A stretch of DNA of 13,496 nt. It comes from Sulfurospirillum sp964441765 (GTDB lineage: Bacteria; Campylobacterota; Campylobacteria; Campylobacterales; Sulfurospirillaceae). How positions within the stretch are numbered: the stretch's first letter is position 1; every line of letters starts with the position of its first letter. Under the pieces are notes generated by a model. The model was given only the letters and a program-made list of their open reading frames with translations. It was not told the DNA's origin and searched no databases. Shown here piece after piece: positions 6,138 to 13,496 of the stretch. The translations under genes were made by a program, and so were the position numbers. The stretch spans positions 1 through 13,496 of the forward strand of contig CAYTVI010000055.1 in the NCBI GenBank assembly GCA_964441765.1, in the 5' to 3' direction.

Positions 6138-8085
6138 ACCAGAAGCGAGCGCACAGAAGCCTCAAAATAACAAACAACATACGCACACTCACGCCAAAAA
6201 GAATGTGAGTGAAAGCTCACAAAGTAGTGCTACTACAGAAGCTTCCGCTAGCAAACCAAGCAAACAAAATAATAACAGAAGACGTAGAGGCAACAAACCA
6301 CAACAAGGTGGTCCTTCGATAGAAGGAAATGAAGCATGGCAACGCGATATGAAAAAAGCCATTGATGCTAATGAAAAAATGCACAAAGAGCGCTTAGACC
6401 GTTCGTACCAAATTGATCAAAACAGTAAGGGTAAGATTAAAATCACACCTTTAGGTGGTTTAGGTGAAATCGGTGGCAATATTTGTGTCTTTGAAACAGA
6501 GACATCAGCGATTGTTCTTGATGTTGGCATGAGTTTTCCCAGTGAAGATATGCATGGGGTTGACATTTTAATCCCTGATTTTAACTACTTACGACAAATC
6601 AAGAAAAAAATTGCAGGTGTGATTATCTCTCATGCTCATGAAGACCATATAGGGGCACTTGCGTACATGTTTAAAGAGATGCAATTTCCTCTTTATGCAA
6701 CCCCCCTTCCTTTAGGAATGATTTCCAATAAGTTTGATGAACATGGACTTAAAGCGCATAAAAAATATTTTAGACCTGTGGAGAAGCGCAAGGTATACAA
6801 AATTGGTGAGTTTGAAGTCGAGTGGATTCACATTACACACTCCATCATTGATGCATCTGCTTTAGCCATCACGACAGAAGCAGGCACTATCATCCACACC
6901 GGTGATTTTAAAATTGACCACACCCCAATTGATGGTTTTGTGACGGATTTAAACCGTTTTTCTCATTATGGAGAAAAAGGCGTTTTATGTTTGATGAGTG
7001 ATAGTACAAACTCGTATAAAGAGGGTATTACACGTTCAGAAAGTACAGTTGGAAAGACCTTTGACTCGATTTTTGCTAAGTCAAAAGGTCGTGTGATTAT
7101 GTCAACTTTTTCTTCAAATATTCACAGGGTTTACCAAGCCATTGATTATGGTTTAAAGTATGGACGAAGAGTGTGTGTTATTGGTCGTTCAATGGAGCGC
7201 AATCTTTTTACAGCGATTGATTTAGGCTATATAAAACTAGATAAAAGCATCTTTATTGACCCACATGAAGTAAATAAACACCCAGATAAAGATGTTTTGA
7301 TTGTTACAACGGGCAGCCAAGGAGAGACGATGAGTGCGCTTTATAGAATGGCGACCGATGAGCATCGACATGTGAAAATTAAGTCCACCGACCAAATTAT
7401 TATCTCTGCAAAAGCCATCCCTGGTAATGAGGGCAGTGTCTCAAAAGTGCTAAACTTTTTGCTCAAAAGTGGTGCCAATGTTGCGTACCAAGATTTTAGC
7501 GAAATTCATGTGAGCGGACACGCAGCACAAGAAGAACAAAAGCTTATCTTGCGTCTTACCAAGCCAAAGTTTTTTCTTCCCGTGCACGGTGAATACAATC
7601 ACATCAATAAACATAAAGAAACAGCGATGCAATGTGGCATACCAGAAAAAAATATTGTTTTAATGAGTGATGGTGACCAAGTAGAATTATGCGCAAAGTA
7701 TATGAAAAAAATCAAAACCGTCAAAACAGGTAAAGTCTTTATCGATAACCAAATTAATGAACAAATAGCAGATGATGTTGTCATTGATCGACAAAAACTA
7801 GCAGATGCTGGGCTTGTTATGTTAGTGATACAGTTAGACAAGAGCGAGCATAAACTTATTACAAAGCCAAAAATCATTAGTTATGGGCTAGTCCCTGATA
7901 AAGATGATAAAGCTTTTTCTATCGAAATGGAAGGCGTTATTGATCAGTTCATTGTTAATGCAAAAAAAGAGCTTTTAGAAAACGGAAGAGCTCTTGAAAA
8001 TGAAGTAAGACAAGTTGTGCGAAAGCATATCTATCGTACGATGAAAAAATACCCAACCATCGTTCCAACCATTTTTATGATGTAG
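6100..8085 (+). CDS. rnj: Ribonuclease J with long N-terminal tail
   Basis: A metallo-beta-lactamase/beta-CASP ribonuclease, probably with both 5'-3' exo- and endonuclease activity. In Helicobacter pylori the homologue is the main mRNA-decay enzyme, working with the helicase RhpA. The catalytic core starts near residue 111 (KGKIKITPLGGLGEIGGN). The zinc motif HAHEDH is H178-H183, and TGDFKIDH, MSDSTN, HVSGHA and PVHGEYNH supply the other conserved metal and beta-CASP residues. Residues 1-110 are a hydrophilic tail rich in Gln, Asn, Ser and Lys, with an arginine patch at 60-63, as in other Campylobacterota RNase J. ATG 6100 is followed by ATG 6103; AAGG at 6092-6095 is 4 or 7 nt away, so 6103 may be the true start. 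Overlap with ksgA suggests translational coupling. Confidence 0.95.
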   Translation: MMQENTIQETSSKPEASAQKPQNNKQHTHTHAKKNVSESSQSSATTEASASKPSKQNNNRRRRGNKPQQGGPSIEGNEAWQRDMKKAIDANEKMHKERLDRSYQIDQNSKGKIKITPLGGLGEIGGNICVFETETSAIVLDVGMSFPSEDMHGVDILIPDFNYLRQIKKKIAGVIISHAHEDHIGALAYMFKEMQFPLYATPLPLGMISNKFDEHGLKAHKKYFRPVEKRKVYKIGEFEVEWIHITHSIIDASALAITTEAGTIIHTGDFKIDHTPIDGFVTDLNRFSHYGEKGVLCLMSDSTNSYKEGITRSESTVGKTFDSIFAKSKGRVIMSTFSSNIHRVYQAIDYGLKYGRRVCVIGRSMERNLFTAIDLGYIKLDKSIFIDPHEVNKHPDKDVLIVTTGSQGETMSALYRMATDEHRHVKIKSTDQIIISAKAIPGNEGSVSKVLNFLLKSGANVAYQDFSEIHVSGHAAQEEQKLILRLTKPKFFLPVHGEYNHINKHKETAMQCGIPEKNIVLMSDGDQVELCAKYMKKIKTVKTGKVFIDNQINEQIADDVVIDRQKLADAGLVMLVIQLDKSEHKLITKPKIISYGLVPDKDDKAFSIEMEGVIDQFIVNAKKELLENGRALENEVRQVVRKHIYRTMKKYPTIVPTIFMM

Positions 8086-8093
8086 GTGAAACA

Positions 8094-9059
8094 ATGCATG
8101 ATTTTACAGCCATTGCAAGAGAAGTTTTAGAATTAGAAGCCAAAGAGTTATTAAACGCCGCCGCCTTAATTGGTGATGAAATGCGTGAAGCAACCGAATT
8201 GGTAGCGGGTCTTAAAGGAAAGTTGATTATTACAGGTGTTGGTAAGAGTGGACTGATTGGTGCAAAGATTGCGGCAACGCTTGCAAGCACAGGTACGAGC
8301 AGCTTTTTCTTGCACCCCACAGAAGCCTTGCACGGTGATTTAGGGATGATAGGTAAGGAAGATGCTGTTTTAGCGATTAGCTACAGTGGTGAGAGTGAAG
8401 AACTCATCAAAATATTGCCACATATTAAGCGTTTTGATATACCTCTCATTGGGATGGCAAAGACAAGAAGTTCATCACTTGGAAGATACAGTGATATTTT
8501 CTTGCCTTTACATGTAGAAAAAGAGGCATGTCCACTTGACGCGGCACCTACGTGTTCTACAACGCTGACATTAGCGTTAGGTGATGCGTTAGCCGTATGC
8601 TTAATGAAAAAGAGAGATTTTCAAAAAGAAGATTTTGCCTCTTTTCATCCGGGTGGAAGTTTGGGAAAACGATTGTTTGTGAAAGTCAAAGATTTAATGC
8701 AGACAGAAAATTTACCAATTGTCAGCCAAAAGACAAAGCTTAAAGAAGCGATTGTGAGGATGAGTGAAGGGCGTTTGGGCAATGTATTGATTGTGGATGA
8801 AGAGCAAAAACTTTTAGCTATTTTAAGTGATGGTGATTTACGCAGGGCTTTGATGAGAGAAGATTTTTCAATGGATACAGTTGCCTATGAGTATGCGACA
8901 AAAAATCCAAAAAAACTTGATGATGCAACACTGTTAGCCAGTGATGCGTTAGCTCTCATTGAAACATATAAAATACAACTTCTAGCTATAACGGATAAAG
9001 TGGGTCGCTTAGAAGGTGTGTTACATATCCACGATGTCGTGGAAGCAGGAATAAAATAA
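8094..9059 (+). CDS. kdsD: KpsF/GutQ-type D-arabinose 5-phosphate isomerase (KdsD)
   Basis: This enzyme interconverts ribulose 5-phosphate and arabinose 5-phosphate, the first step to Kdo of the lipopolysaccharide inner core. The SIS sugar-isomerase domain covers about residues 30-185, with GVGKSGLIGAKIA and HPTEALHGDLGM. Residues K51, E103, E144 and H185 match the four functional residues K59, E111, E152 and H193 of E. coli KdsD with a constant offset of 8. Two CBS domains follow (about 200-320; GNVLIVDEEQKLLAILSDGDLRR lies in the first). At 321 aa it is full length. The ribosome binding site AGGTGA overlaps the rnj stop codon. The gene's own stop overlaps the next start by 1 nt. No other Kdo genes are in view. 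Confidence 0.94.
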   Translation: MHDFTAIAREVLELEAKELLNAAALIGDEMREATELVAGLKGKLIITGVGKSGLIGAKIAATLASTGTSSFFLHPTEALHGDLGMIGKEDAVLAISYSGESEELIKILPHIKRFDIPLIGMAKTRSSSLGRYSDIFLPLHVEKEACPLDAAPTCSTTLTLALGDALAVCLMKKRDFQKEDFASFHPGGSLGKRLFVKVKDLMQTENLPIVSQKTKLKEAIVRMSEGRLGNVLIVDEEQKLLAILSDGDLRRALMREDFSMDTVAYEYATKNPKKLDDATLLASDALALIETYKIQLLAITDKVGRLEGVLHIHDVVEAGIK

Positions 9060-9841
9060 TGGAATTAGTAAGATTAAATAAAATGATTTCTCATAACACG
9101 CATTATTCAAGGCGTGAAGCAGATGAGCTAATCAAATCAGGTGTTGTAAAAGTGGATGGTAAAGTCGTAAGTGATTTATCAACGCAAGTTACTTTTAAAA
9201 ATAAAATTGAGTTAAATGGAAAACTTCTTTTTGAAAAACATGGTTATTCTGTGATTGTTTATCACAAACAAAAAGGTGAGTTAGTCAGTAAAAAAGATGA
9301 TCGTGGTCGAAAAACGATTTATGATACATTGCCTTCAAAATTTGGACATTATTTAAGTGTTGGAAGACTAGATTTTGCCAGTGAAGGCTTATTGCTACTT
9401 TCAGACTCACCTGAAGTGGTTTCAGCCTTGATGCATTCTGATTTAGAGCGTGTTTATTATGTAAAAATCAACGGTGCTGTGACGCAAGCGATGGAAAAAG
9501 CGATGCAAGAGGGGCTTTCATTGGAAGATGCTAGAAAGGGTGGACATGCCAAGAGTGAGATTCATTCAATGGATTTTGCACCTTTCTTGTCGTATCGCAT
9601 CATTAAAAATAGCCCAACCTTTTCAACGATTAAAGTGATGATTAATGAGGGTAAAAATAGAGAGCTTAGACGCTTTTTTGGTTATTTTGATGTCGATGTT
9701 GTCGATTTGAAGCGTGTAAGTTATGGCAAAATCGATTTAGGAATGCTCAAACCTGGCAAAAGTCGTTTCTTTTCAGCCAGTGAGTACAGTGCCTTGAAAG
9801 ATTATTTAGAATACGTGAAGAAAGAAAAGGGCGATGATTAA
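9059..9841 (+). CDS. rluB: RluB/RsuA-family rRNA pseudouridine synthase
   Basis: A pseudouridine synthase of the RsuA/RluB/RluE/RluF group, likely acting on 23S rRNA. An S4 RNA-binding domain occupies residues 1-50 (VRLNKMISHNTHYSRREADELI). The catalytic motif GRLDFASEGLLLL places the nucleophilic aspartate at D105. INEGKNRELRRFF near residue 200 is the conserved C-terminal motif of the group. Its 260 aa fit RluB better than the shorter RluE, but the target site is inferred, so the symbol is tentative. AGGA at 9047-9050 is 8 nt before the ATG. The 3' end overlaps rarA by 8 nt. This is the second pseudouridine synthase in the window and belongs to a different family from the one at 1128-2036. 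Confidence 0.88.
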   Translation: MELVRLNKMISHNTHYSRREADELIKSGVVKVDGKVVSDLSTQVTFKNKIELNGKLLFEKHGYSVIVYHKQKGELVSKKDDRGRKTIYDTLPSKFGHYLSVGRLDFASEGLLLLSDSPEVVSALMHSDLERVYYVKINGAVTQAMEKAMQEGLSLEDARKGGHAKSEIHSMDFAPFLSYRIIKNSPTFSTIKVMINEGKNRELRRFFGYFDVDVVDLKRVSYGKIDLGMLKPGKSRFFSASEYSALKDYLEYVKKEKGDD

Positions 9842-11033
9842 TAATTTTGCCCTTTTCTTTCGTCCAAAAACGATTGAAGAGCTTGCAGGGCAAAAGCATT
9901 TAAGTTCGGAAAATAGCCCTTTTCGTAAGCTTTTAAAGTCTGGCTCGATGAGTCATTCTCTCTTTTTTGGACCTGCAGGCGTTGGAAAAACAACGCTTGC
10001 GCGCATTGTCGCATATGAACTTCAATTTCCTTTCTATGAACTCGATGCAACGAGTGTCAAAGTAGAAGAGATACGCAAAATTTTAGCACAGCACCGTGGG
10101 GCACTTCAAAAGCCACTCATCTTTATCGATGAAATTCACCGCCTTTCAAAAACACAACAAGAAGTCCTTTTACTTCCGATGGAAAATCATGAAGCAATCA
10201 TCATTGGTGCATCGACGGAAAATCCCTATTTTGTCTTAAGTTCAGGCATTCGTTCGCGTATGATGCTTTTTGAGTTTTACCCTCTTGAGCAGAGCGATTT
10301 ATTGGAAATTATTGAACGTGTGCGTAAAACGGTTTTTTTTGAGATTGACGATGATGCACTCACCTACCTCATAAGCTCAAGTGCGGGAGATAGCAGAGCA
10401 TTGCTTAATCTACTCGAATTTGCACTTAAAGTGGATTTACATGTAACGCTTGAAACCCTTAAAACACTGCGTCCAAGTGCTCTTAAAGATGGTGTTAGTT
10501 CAGATAACACACATTATAATTTAATCAGTGCGATGATTAAAAGTGTACGAGGCAGTGATGTAGATGCGGCATTATATTATCTCGCACGATTGATTGATGG
10601 GGGTGAAAGTCCTGATTTTATTGCCAGACGTTTAGTGATTTTAGCCAGTGAAGACATTGGCAATGCTAACCCAAATGCACTTAATCTCGCTTCTAGTACG
10701 CTCACAAGTGTGAGTAAAATAGGCTATCCCGAAGCGCGTATTATCCTCTCACAATGTTTAGTTTATCTTGCCTGCAGTCCAAAATCTAACAGTGCCTATA
10801 ACGCTATTAATACAGCGTTAGCATATGTCAAAAATGAAAAAGCCTTAAGTGTCCCAGAACATCTCAAAAGTCCCTCCCCTAAAGGCTATCTCTATCCACA
10901 TGATTTTGGAGGTTGGGTTGAGCAAACATACCTTGAAAAGCCTTTGCATTTTTATGATAGTTCTTCCATTGGCTATGAAAAAACCCTTGACGAGTGGATG
11001 AGTAAAATCAAAACTAAAGATAAAAAGGCATAG
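9834..11033 (+). CDS. rarA: Replication-associated recombination protein RarA (MgsA) AAA+ ATPase
   Basis: RarA is an AAA+ ATPase related to clamp-loader subunits and eukaryotic WRNIP1. It acts at stalled replication forks and interacts with SSB. The sequence opens LFFRPKTIEELAGQKHL, as family members do. Walker A is GPAGVGKT (46-53), Walker B is LIFIDE (95-100), sensor 1 is GASTENP (125-131), and the arginine-finger region is SRMM (141-144). The C-terminal tetramerisation region contains LVILASEDIGNANP and PSPKGYLYPHDFGGWVEQ, both characteristic of RarA. At 399 aa it is slightly shorter than the E. coli protein but complete. A Shine-Dalgarno sequence (AAAAGGG at 9825-9831) lies only about 2-3 nt from ATG 9834, so translation probably depends partly on coupling to the overlapping upstream gene. 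Confidence 0.94.
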   Translation: MINNFALFFRPKTIEELAGQKHLSSENSPFRKLLKSGSMSHSLFFGPAGVGKTTLARIVAYELQFPFYELDATSVKVEEIRKILAQHRGALQKPLIFIDEIHRLSKTQQEVLLLPMENHEAIIIGASTENPYFVLSSGIRSRMMLFEFYPLEQSDLLEIIERVRKTVFFEIDDDALTYLISSSAGDSRALLNLLEFALKVDLHVTLETLKTLRPSALKDGVSSDNTHYNLISAMIKSVRGSDVDAALYYLARLIDGGESPDFIARRLVILASEDIGNANPNALNLASSTLTSVSKIGYPEARIILSQCLVYLACSPKSNSAYNAINTALAYVKNEKALSVPEHLKSPSPKGYLYPHDFGGWVEQTYLEKPLHFYDSSSIGYEKTLDEWMSKIKTKDKKA

Positions 11034-11061
11034 AATAGTCGCATCATTTTAGGAGTAAGGT

Positions 11062-12399
11062 ATGAAAATAGCGATTGTTGGTGGTGGAATTAGCGGTTTA
11101 GCCACAGCGTTTTATTTACGTCAGTCATTACCTGATGCGCACATTGTTTTGTTTGAAAAAGAGTCAACACTTGGTGGAAAAATGCTAACCAAAGAAGTTG
11201 AAGGCTTTTTCTTTGAAGCAGGAAGCAATGGTTTTTTATCAAACAAACCCGATACTTTGGAGCTTGTTAAACTCAGTGGGTGTGATGATATCTTAGTAAG
11301 AAGCAATGATGCTGCACGAAAACGCTTTATCTATAAAGAGTATCTTTGCCCTCTTCCTGAATCTGCAAAAGCCTTTTTGCGAACCCCTCTTCTTTCACTG
11401 TCTGGAAAATTACGTGTTGCAGGTGAGTTTTTTGTACCGGCACGAAAAGAAGATTCTGATGAAACATTACAATCTTTTGGTTACAGACGTGTTGGTAAAG
11501 AGATGACCGATGTTTTTTTAGATGCGATGGTCGCAGGGATTTTTGCTTCCATCCCCAATAATATCTCAGTTAACGCTGCCTTTCCTGCGGTTGTAAAGTT
11601 AGAAAAAGAGTATGGGGGGCTTTTTCGAGGGATGCTCGCTAAAAAGAAAAAAGAAGCAGGTCCTGGTGGTGTGCTGATGAGCTTTACAAAAGGGGTAAGC
11701 TCTTTTATTGAACGACTTTCCCTTGCATCAAAGATTGAAATTCATAAAAATGCTTCTATTGAACGTTTGCAAAAAGAGGTTCAGGGGTATCTTTTAACGG
11801 TTAATGATGAGACAATGCATTTTGATAATGTTATCTTAAGTATCCCCTCTTATGAAAGTGCGGCACTTATTAATGATATGGATACAGAACTCTCATCTCT
11901 TCTCTCTTCAATAGATTATTCACCTATTAGCATTATAGGCTTTGGATACAATAACTTAGAACATGATTTGGATGGCTTTGGCTTACTCACGACCACGTCA
12001 GCGCAGAAAGAGATTTTAGGCGTTTTATGGGATAGCTCCATTTTTAACGATAGAGCACCTCAAGGTAAAAAATCTGTGCGCGTGATGATAGGAGGACAGC
12101 GAAATCCAACCTTAGCACTTCAAAGCGATGAAAAGCTTATCGAAATGGCACGAAAAGGCATCAAAGAGACGATGGGTGTGGAGACACCTCCTGATGTGGT
12201 GTTTGTTGAGCGGTATGAAAAAGGGATTCCAAGCTATGTGGTGGGGCATGGTGCCAAAATGAGCGAGCTTTTCAAACGCTTAGAAAAACACCAAGGGCTT
12301 TATCTCAATTCAAATGCCTATTTTGGTGTTGGGCTCAATGACTGTGTGAGCAACTCTAAAAAATGTGCTCAAAGAGTGGTTGAAGCACTTAAGCATTAG
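11062..12399 (+). CDS. Protoporphyrinogen oxidase-like flavoprotein (HemG/HemY type)
   Basis: Probably the FAD-dependent oxygen-type protoporphyrinogen IX oxidase, the penultimate step of haem synthesis, within the amine-oxidase flavoprotein superfamily. The N-terminal dinucleotide fold is IVGGGISGLATAFYL (5-19), with the ribose-binding glutamate E32 (LFEKESTLGGK). EAGSNGFLSNKP follows, the segment found in this family. The C-terminal motif NSNAYFGVGLNDCVSNSKKCA closes the FAD site. Length (445 aa) matches HemY-type enzymes. AGGAG at 11051-11055 gives a good ribosome binding site with 6 nt spacing. The gap to rarA is 28 nt with no terminator, so it belongs to the same operon. A related desaturase or amine oxidase cannot be excluded by eye. 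Confidence 0.8.
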   Translation: MKIAIVGGGISGLATAFYLRQSLPDAHIVLFEKESTLGGKMLTKEVEGFFFEAGSNGFLSNKPDTLELVKLSGCDDILVRSNDAARKRFIYKEYLCPLPESAKAFLRTPLLSLSGKLRVAGEFFVPARKEDSDETLQSFGYRRVGKEMTDVFLDAMVAGIFASIPNNISVNAAFPAVVKLEKEYGGLFRGMLAKKKKEAGPGGVLMSFTKGVSSFIERLSLASKIEIHKNASIERLQKEVQGYLLTVNDETMHFDNVILSIPSYESAALINDMDTELSSLLSSIDYSPISIIGFGYNNLEHDLDGFGLLTTTSAQKEILGVLWDSSIFNDRAPQGKKSVRVMIGGQRNPTLALQSDEKLIEMARKGIKETMGVETPPDVVFVERYEKGIPSYVVGHGAKMSELFKRLEKHQGLYLNSNAYFGVGLNDCVSNSKKCAQRVVEALKH

Positions 12400-12405
12400 G
12401 AAAAA

Positions 12406-13496
12406 ATGATGCATATATCCACCGCGCTTTTTTTGCAGACACAAGGTGCACAAAGCGAAAAAAAGGTCTCCAAAGAGGCGGTGGCTAAAGTTGTGTCGCA
12501 AAGCTTAGAGCCTCCCAGTGCCATGCCAACACACTCAAACAGTATCAAAGAGATTGTCACTGGGCTTATGGGGTCTTTAGCTTCAGAAGCGAAATCAAAA
12601 GGCGCTGTCTTAGAGTTTCTACAGCAAAGCCCTGTTTTTAAAAATTTAGGACATTTTCAAAGTGATGTGAAAAGTCTTATGAACTTTCTGAAAGCAGACC
12701 CTGCGTTTGAAAAGCCTCTTTTATTGTTACAAAATTTTCAAAAAAATATTGAAACGATTGATGCCAAACTCCTCAAAACACAAGTACAAACCTCAGGGAT
12801 TTTTTTTGAATCAACGTTAGTAAAAAGTGCGACCAAAGAGAATCTCACGGCAACACTAAAATCTTTAGTCACGGAGATTAAAGAACAGTTAGCACAAACA
12901 CAAAAATCACCGCTACTGAGCAAAGAAATAACGCCTTTATTGCAACGTTTGAGTGAGCCTAAAATGCTTTCCACTGCAGAGCTTCAAAGCACATTGAAAG
13001 CGACACTGATATTATTGCGTAACAGCACGAAAGAACATCTCTCTTTTGAGTCTCCCACTTCTTTTAAAACAAGTTATGCGCTCACGCAAAAACTAGAAAC
13101 GTTACTTCCAATAACGCTTTCTGTGGCAAATGCTAACGTAGACAATACTCCTGAGTCTTTACATGTAATGCAAAAAACAACAACCGAGCTCAAAGAGCTT
13201 GTGAGTGCACTGAAAATAGAGTTTTTGAAAAATGGTCCGCCAGAGATGGTTGAAAAAGTGGTTCCAATGATGGAAGCTCTTTTACAACATCCAACCCTTT
13301 CAGGCACACAAGCGTTGCTTATAAAGACACCTGATTTATCAGTCGAAGAGCAGCTTCTTTTGCTCACCAATCGCTTGAAGCAAGAGATTACACAGCGTGA
13401 GCCTCAAACACCGAAATTAGCCTCTTTTGTAGAAAAAAGTGTGCAGATAGAACATAAAATTCTCTCCATACTCAAACCTGAAGTTTTCTTAGCACC
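12406..13496 (+). CDS. FliK-like or hypothetical protein, C-terminus beyond window
   Basis: The frame is open from ATG 12406 (or 12409) to the right edge, 363 codons without a stop. AGGA at 12398-12401 is 4 nt from the first ATG and 7 nt from the second, so 12409 (MHISTALFLQTQ) is the likelier start. The protein is hydrophilic and helix-rich, with no signal peptide or membrane segment, many Lys, Gln, Ser, Leu and Thr, and leucine-rich segments such as PLLLLQNFQKN. The stretch QTSGIFFESTL resembles the SGLFFESKL-type segment of flagellar hook-length control proteins (FliK). That, plus the low-complexity composition, is the only basis for the FliK suggestion. It starts 6 nt after the upstream gene and continues the operon. 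Function is uncertain. Confidence 0.75.
   Translation, partial: MMHISTALFLQTQGAQSEKKVSKEAVAKVVSQSLEPPSAMPTHSNSIKEIVTGLMGSLASEAKSKGAVLEFLQQSPVFKNLGHFQSDVKSLMNFLKADPAFEKPLLLLQNFQKNIETIDAKLLKTQVQTSGIFFESTLVKSATKENLTATLKSLVTEIKEQLAQTQKSPLLSKEITPLLQRLSEPKMLSTAELQSTLKATLILLRNSTKEHLSFESPTSFKTSYALTQKLETLLPITLSVANANVDNTPESLHVMQKTTTELKELVSALKIEFLKNGPPEMVEKVVPMMEALLQHPTLSGTQALLIKTPDLSVEEQLLLLTNRLKQEITQREPQTPKLASFVEKSVQIEHKILSILKPEVFLA

Noticed and set aside
7450..7877. Minus-strand frames of 60-92 codons opposite rnj (also 5886-6074, 6189-6386 and 8075-8320)
   Set aside because: They lie opposite well-supported genes, overlap one another, and show no family resemblance or ribosome binding sites.
10333..10340. 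Run of eight T in rarA, and a similar run near 12800-12807 in the last ORF, as phase-variation tracts
   Set aside because: Both are in frame, encode ordinary Phe codons, and are short A/T runs. Campylobacterota phase variation typically uses longer G/C tracts in surface genes.
12310..13370. Minus-strand frames opposite the 3' end of the flavoprotein and the last ORF
   Set aside because: The plus-strand frame is continuous with a ribosome binding site and operon position; the minus frames are Cys/Ser/Val-rich shadows.
1..13496. Mobile elements, tRNA/rRNA genes, CRISPR arrays, riboswitches
   Set aside because: Scanned for repeats with spacers, terminal inverted repeats, transposase or integrase motifs and cloverleaf-like patterns; none was convincing, and intergenic space is too small (at most about 137 bp) for most of them.

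Overview
The window is about 13.5 kb of chromosomal housekeeping sequence, roughly 38-40% G+C by eye. It most likely comes from a free-living member of the Campylobacterota (Epsilonproteobacteria), with Sulfurospirillum or a close relative as the best guess. The reasons are PurB and KsgA protein sequences of Campylobacter type, an RNase J with a long low-complexity N-terminal tail, and promoters with an extended TTTTGCTATTAT / TTTGGCTATAAT -10 box and no clear -35. Species-level placement is inference. I see no insertion sequence, prophage, tRNA, rRNA or CRISPR array.

Layout. (1) 1-1006, minus strand: purB, cut by the left edge. (2) 1128-2653, plus strand: an RluA-type pseudouridine synthase and a fumarylacetoacetate-hydrolase-family enzyme, 2 nt apart, closed by a perfect 26-bp palindromic terminator at 2659-2684. 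(3) 2683-5154, minus strand: hisF, a short nucleoside-phosphorylase-like protein, rlmN, and a 32-residue single-span membrane ORF overlapping the 3' end of rlmN. All four are packed end to end. (4) 5292 to the right edge, plus strand: ksgA, rnj, a KpsF/KdsD isomerase, an RluB/RsuA-type pseudouridine synthase, rarA, a protoporphyrinogen-oxidase-like flavoprotein, and the start of a FliK-like or unknown protein. Gaps here are 28 nt or less and several genes overlap, so this looks like one long operon read from a promoter near 5257.

Functionally the region is rich in RNA modification and processing: two pseudouridine synthases, RlmN (m2A), KsgA (m6,2A of 16S rRNA) and RNase J. Purine and histidine metabolism (purB, hisF, the nucleoside-phosphorylase-like gene), LPS Kdo synthesis (kdsD), replication-fork maintenance (rarA) and haem synthesis (hemG/hemY-like) are interleaved. 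Mixed operons of this kind are common in Campylobacterota.

No obviously new multi-gene system is visible. The three most interesting signals are (a) the tiny membrane-protein ORF with an ideal Shine-Dalgarno sequence inside the end of rlmN; (b) the 10-mer TTTACATGTA, present seven times (once as the core of the terminator and six times in genes, always in the same reading frame as Leu-His-Val), which looks like a genome-wide iterated sequence; and (c) the small nucleoside-phosphorylase-like protein, whose active-site motifs mix two subfamilies.
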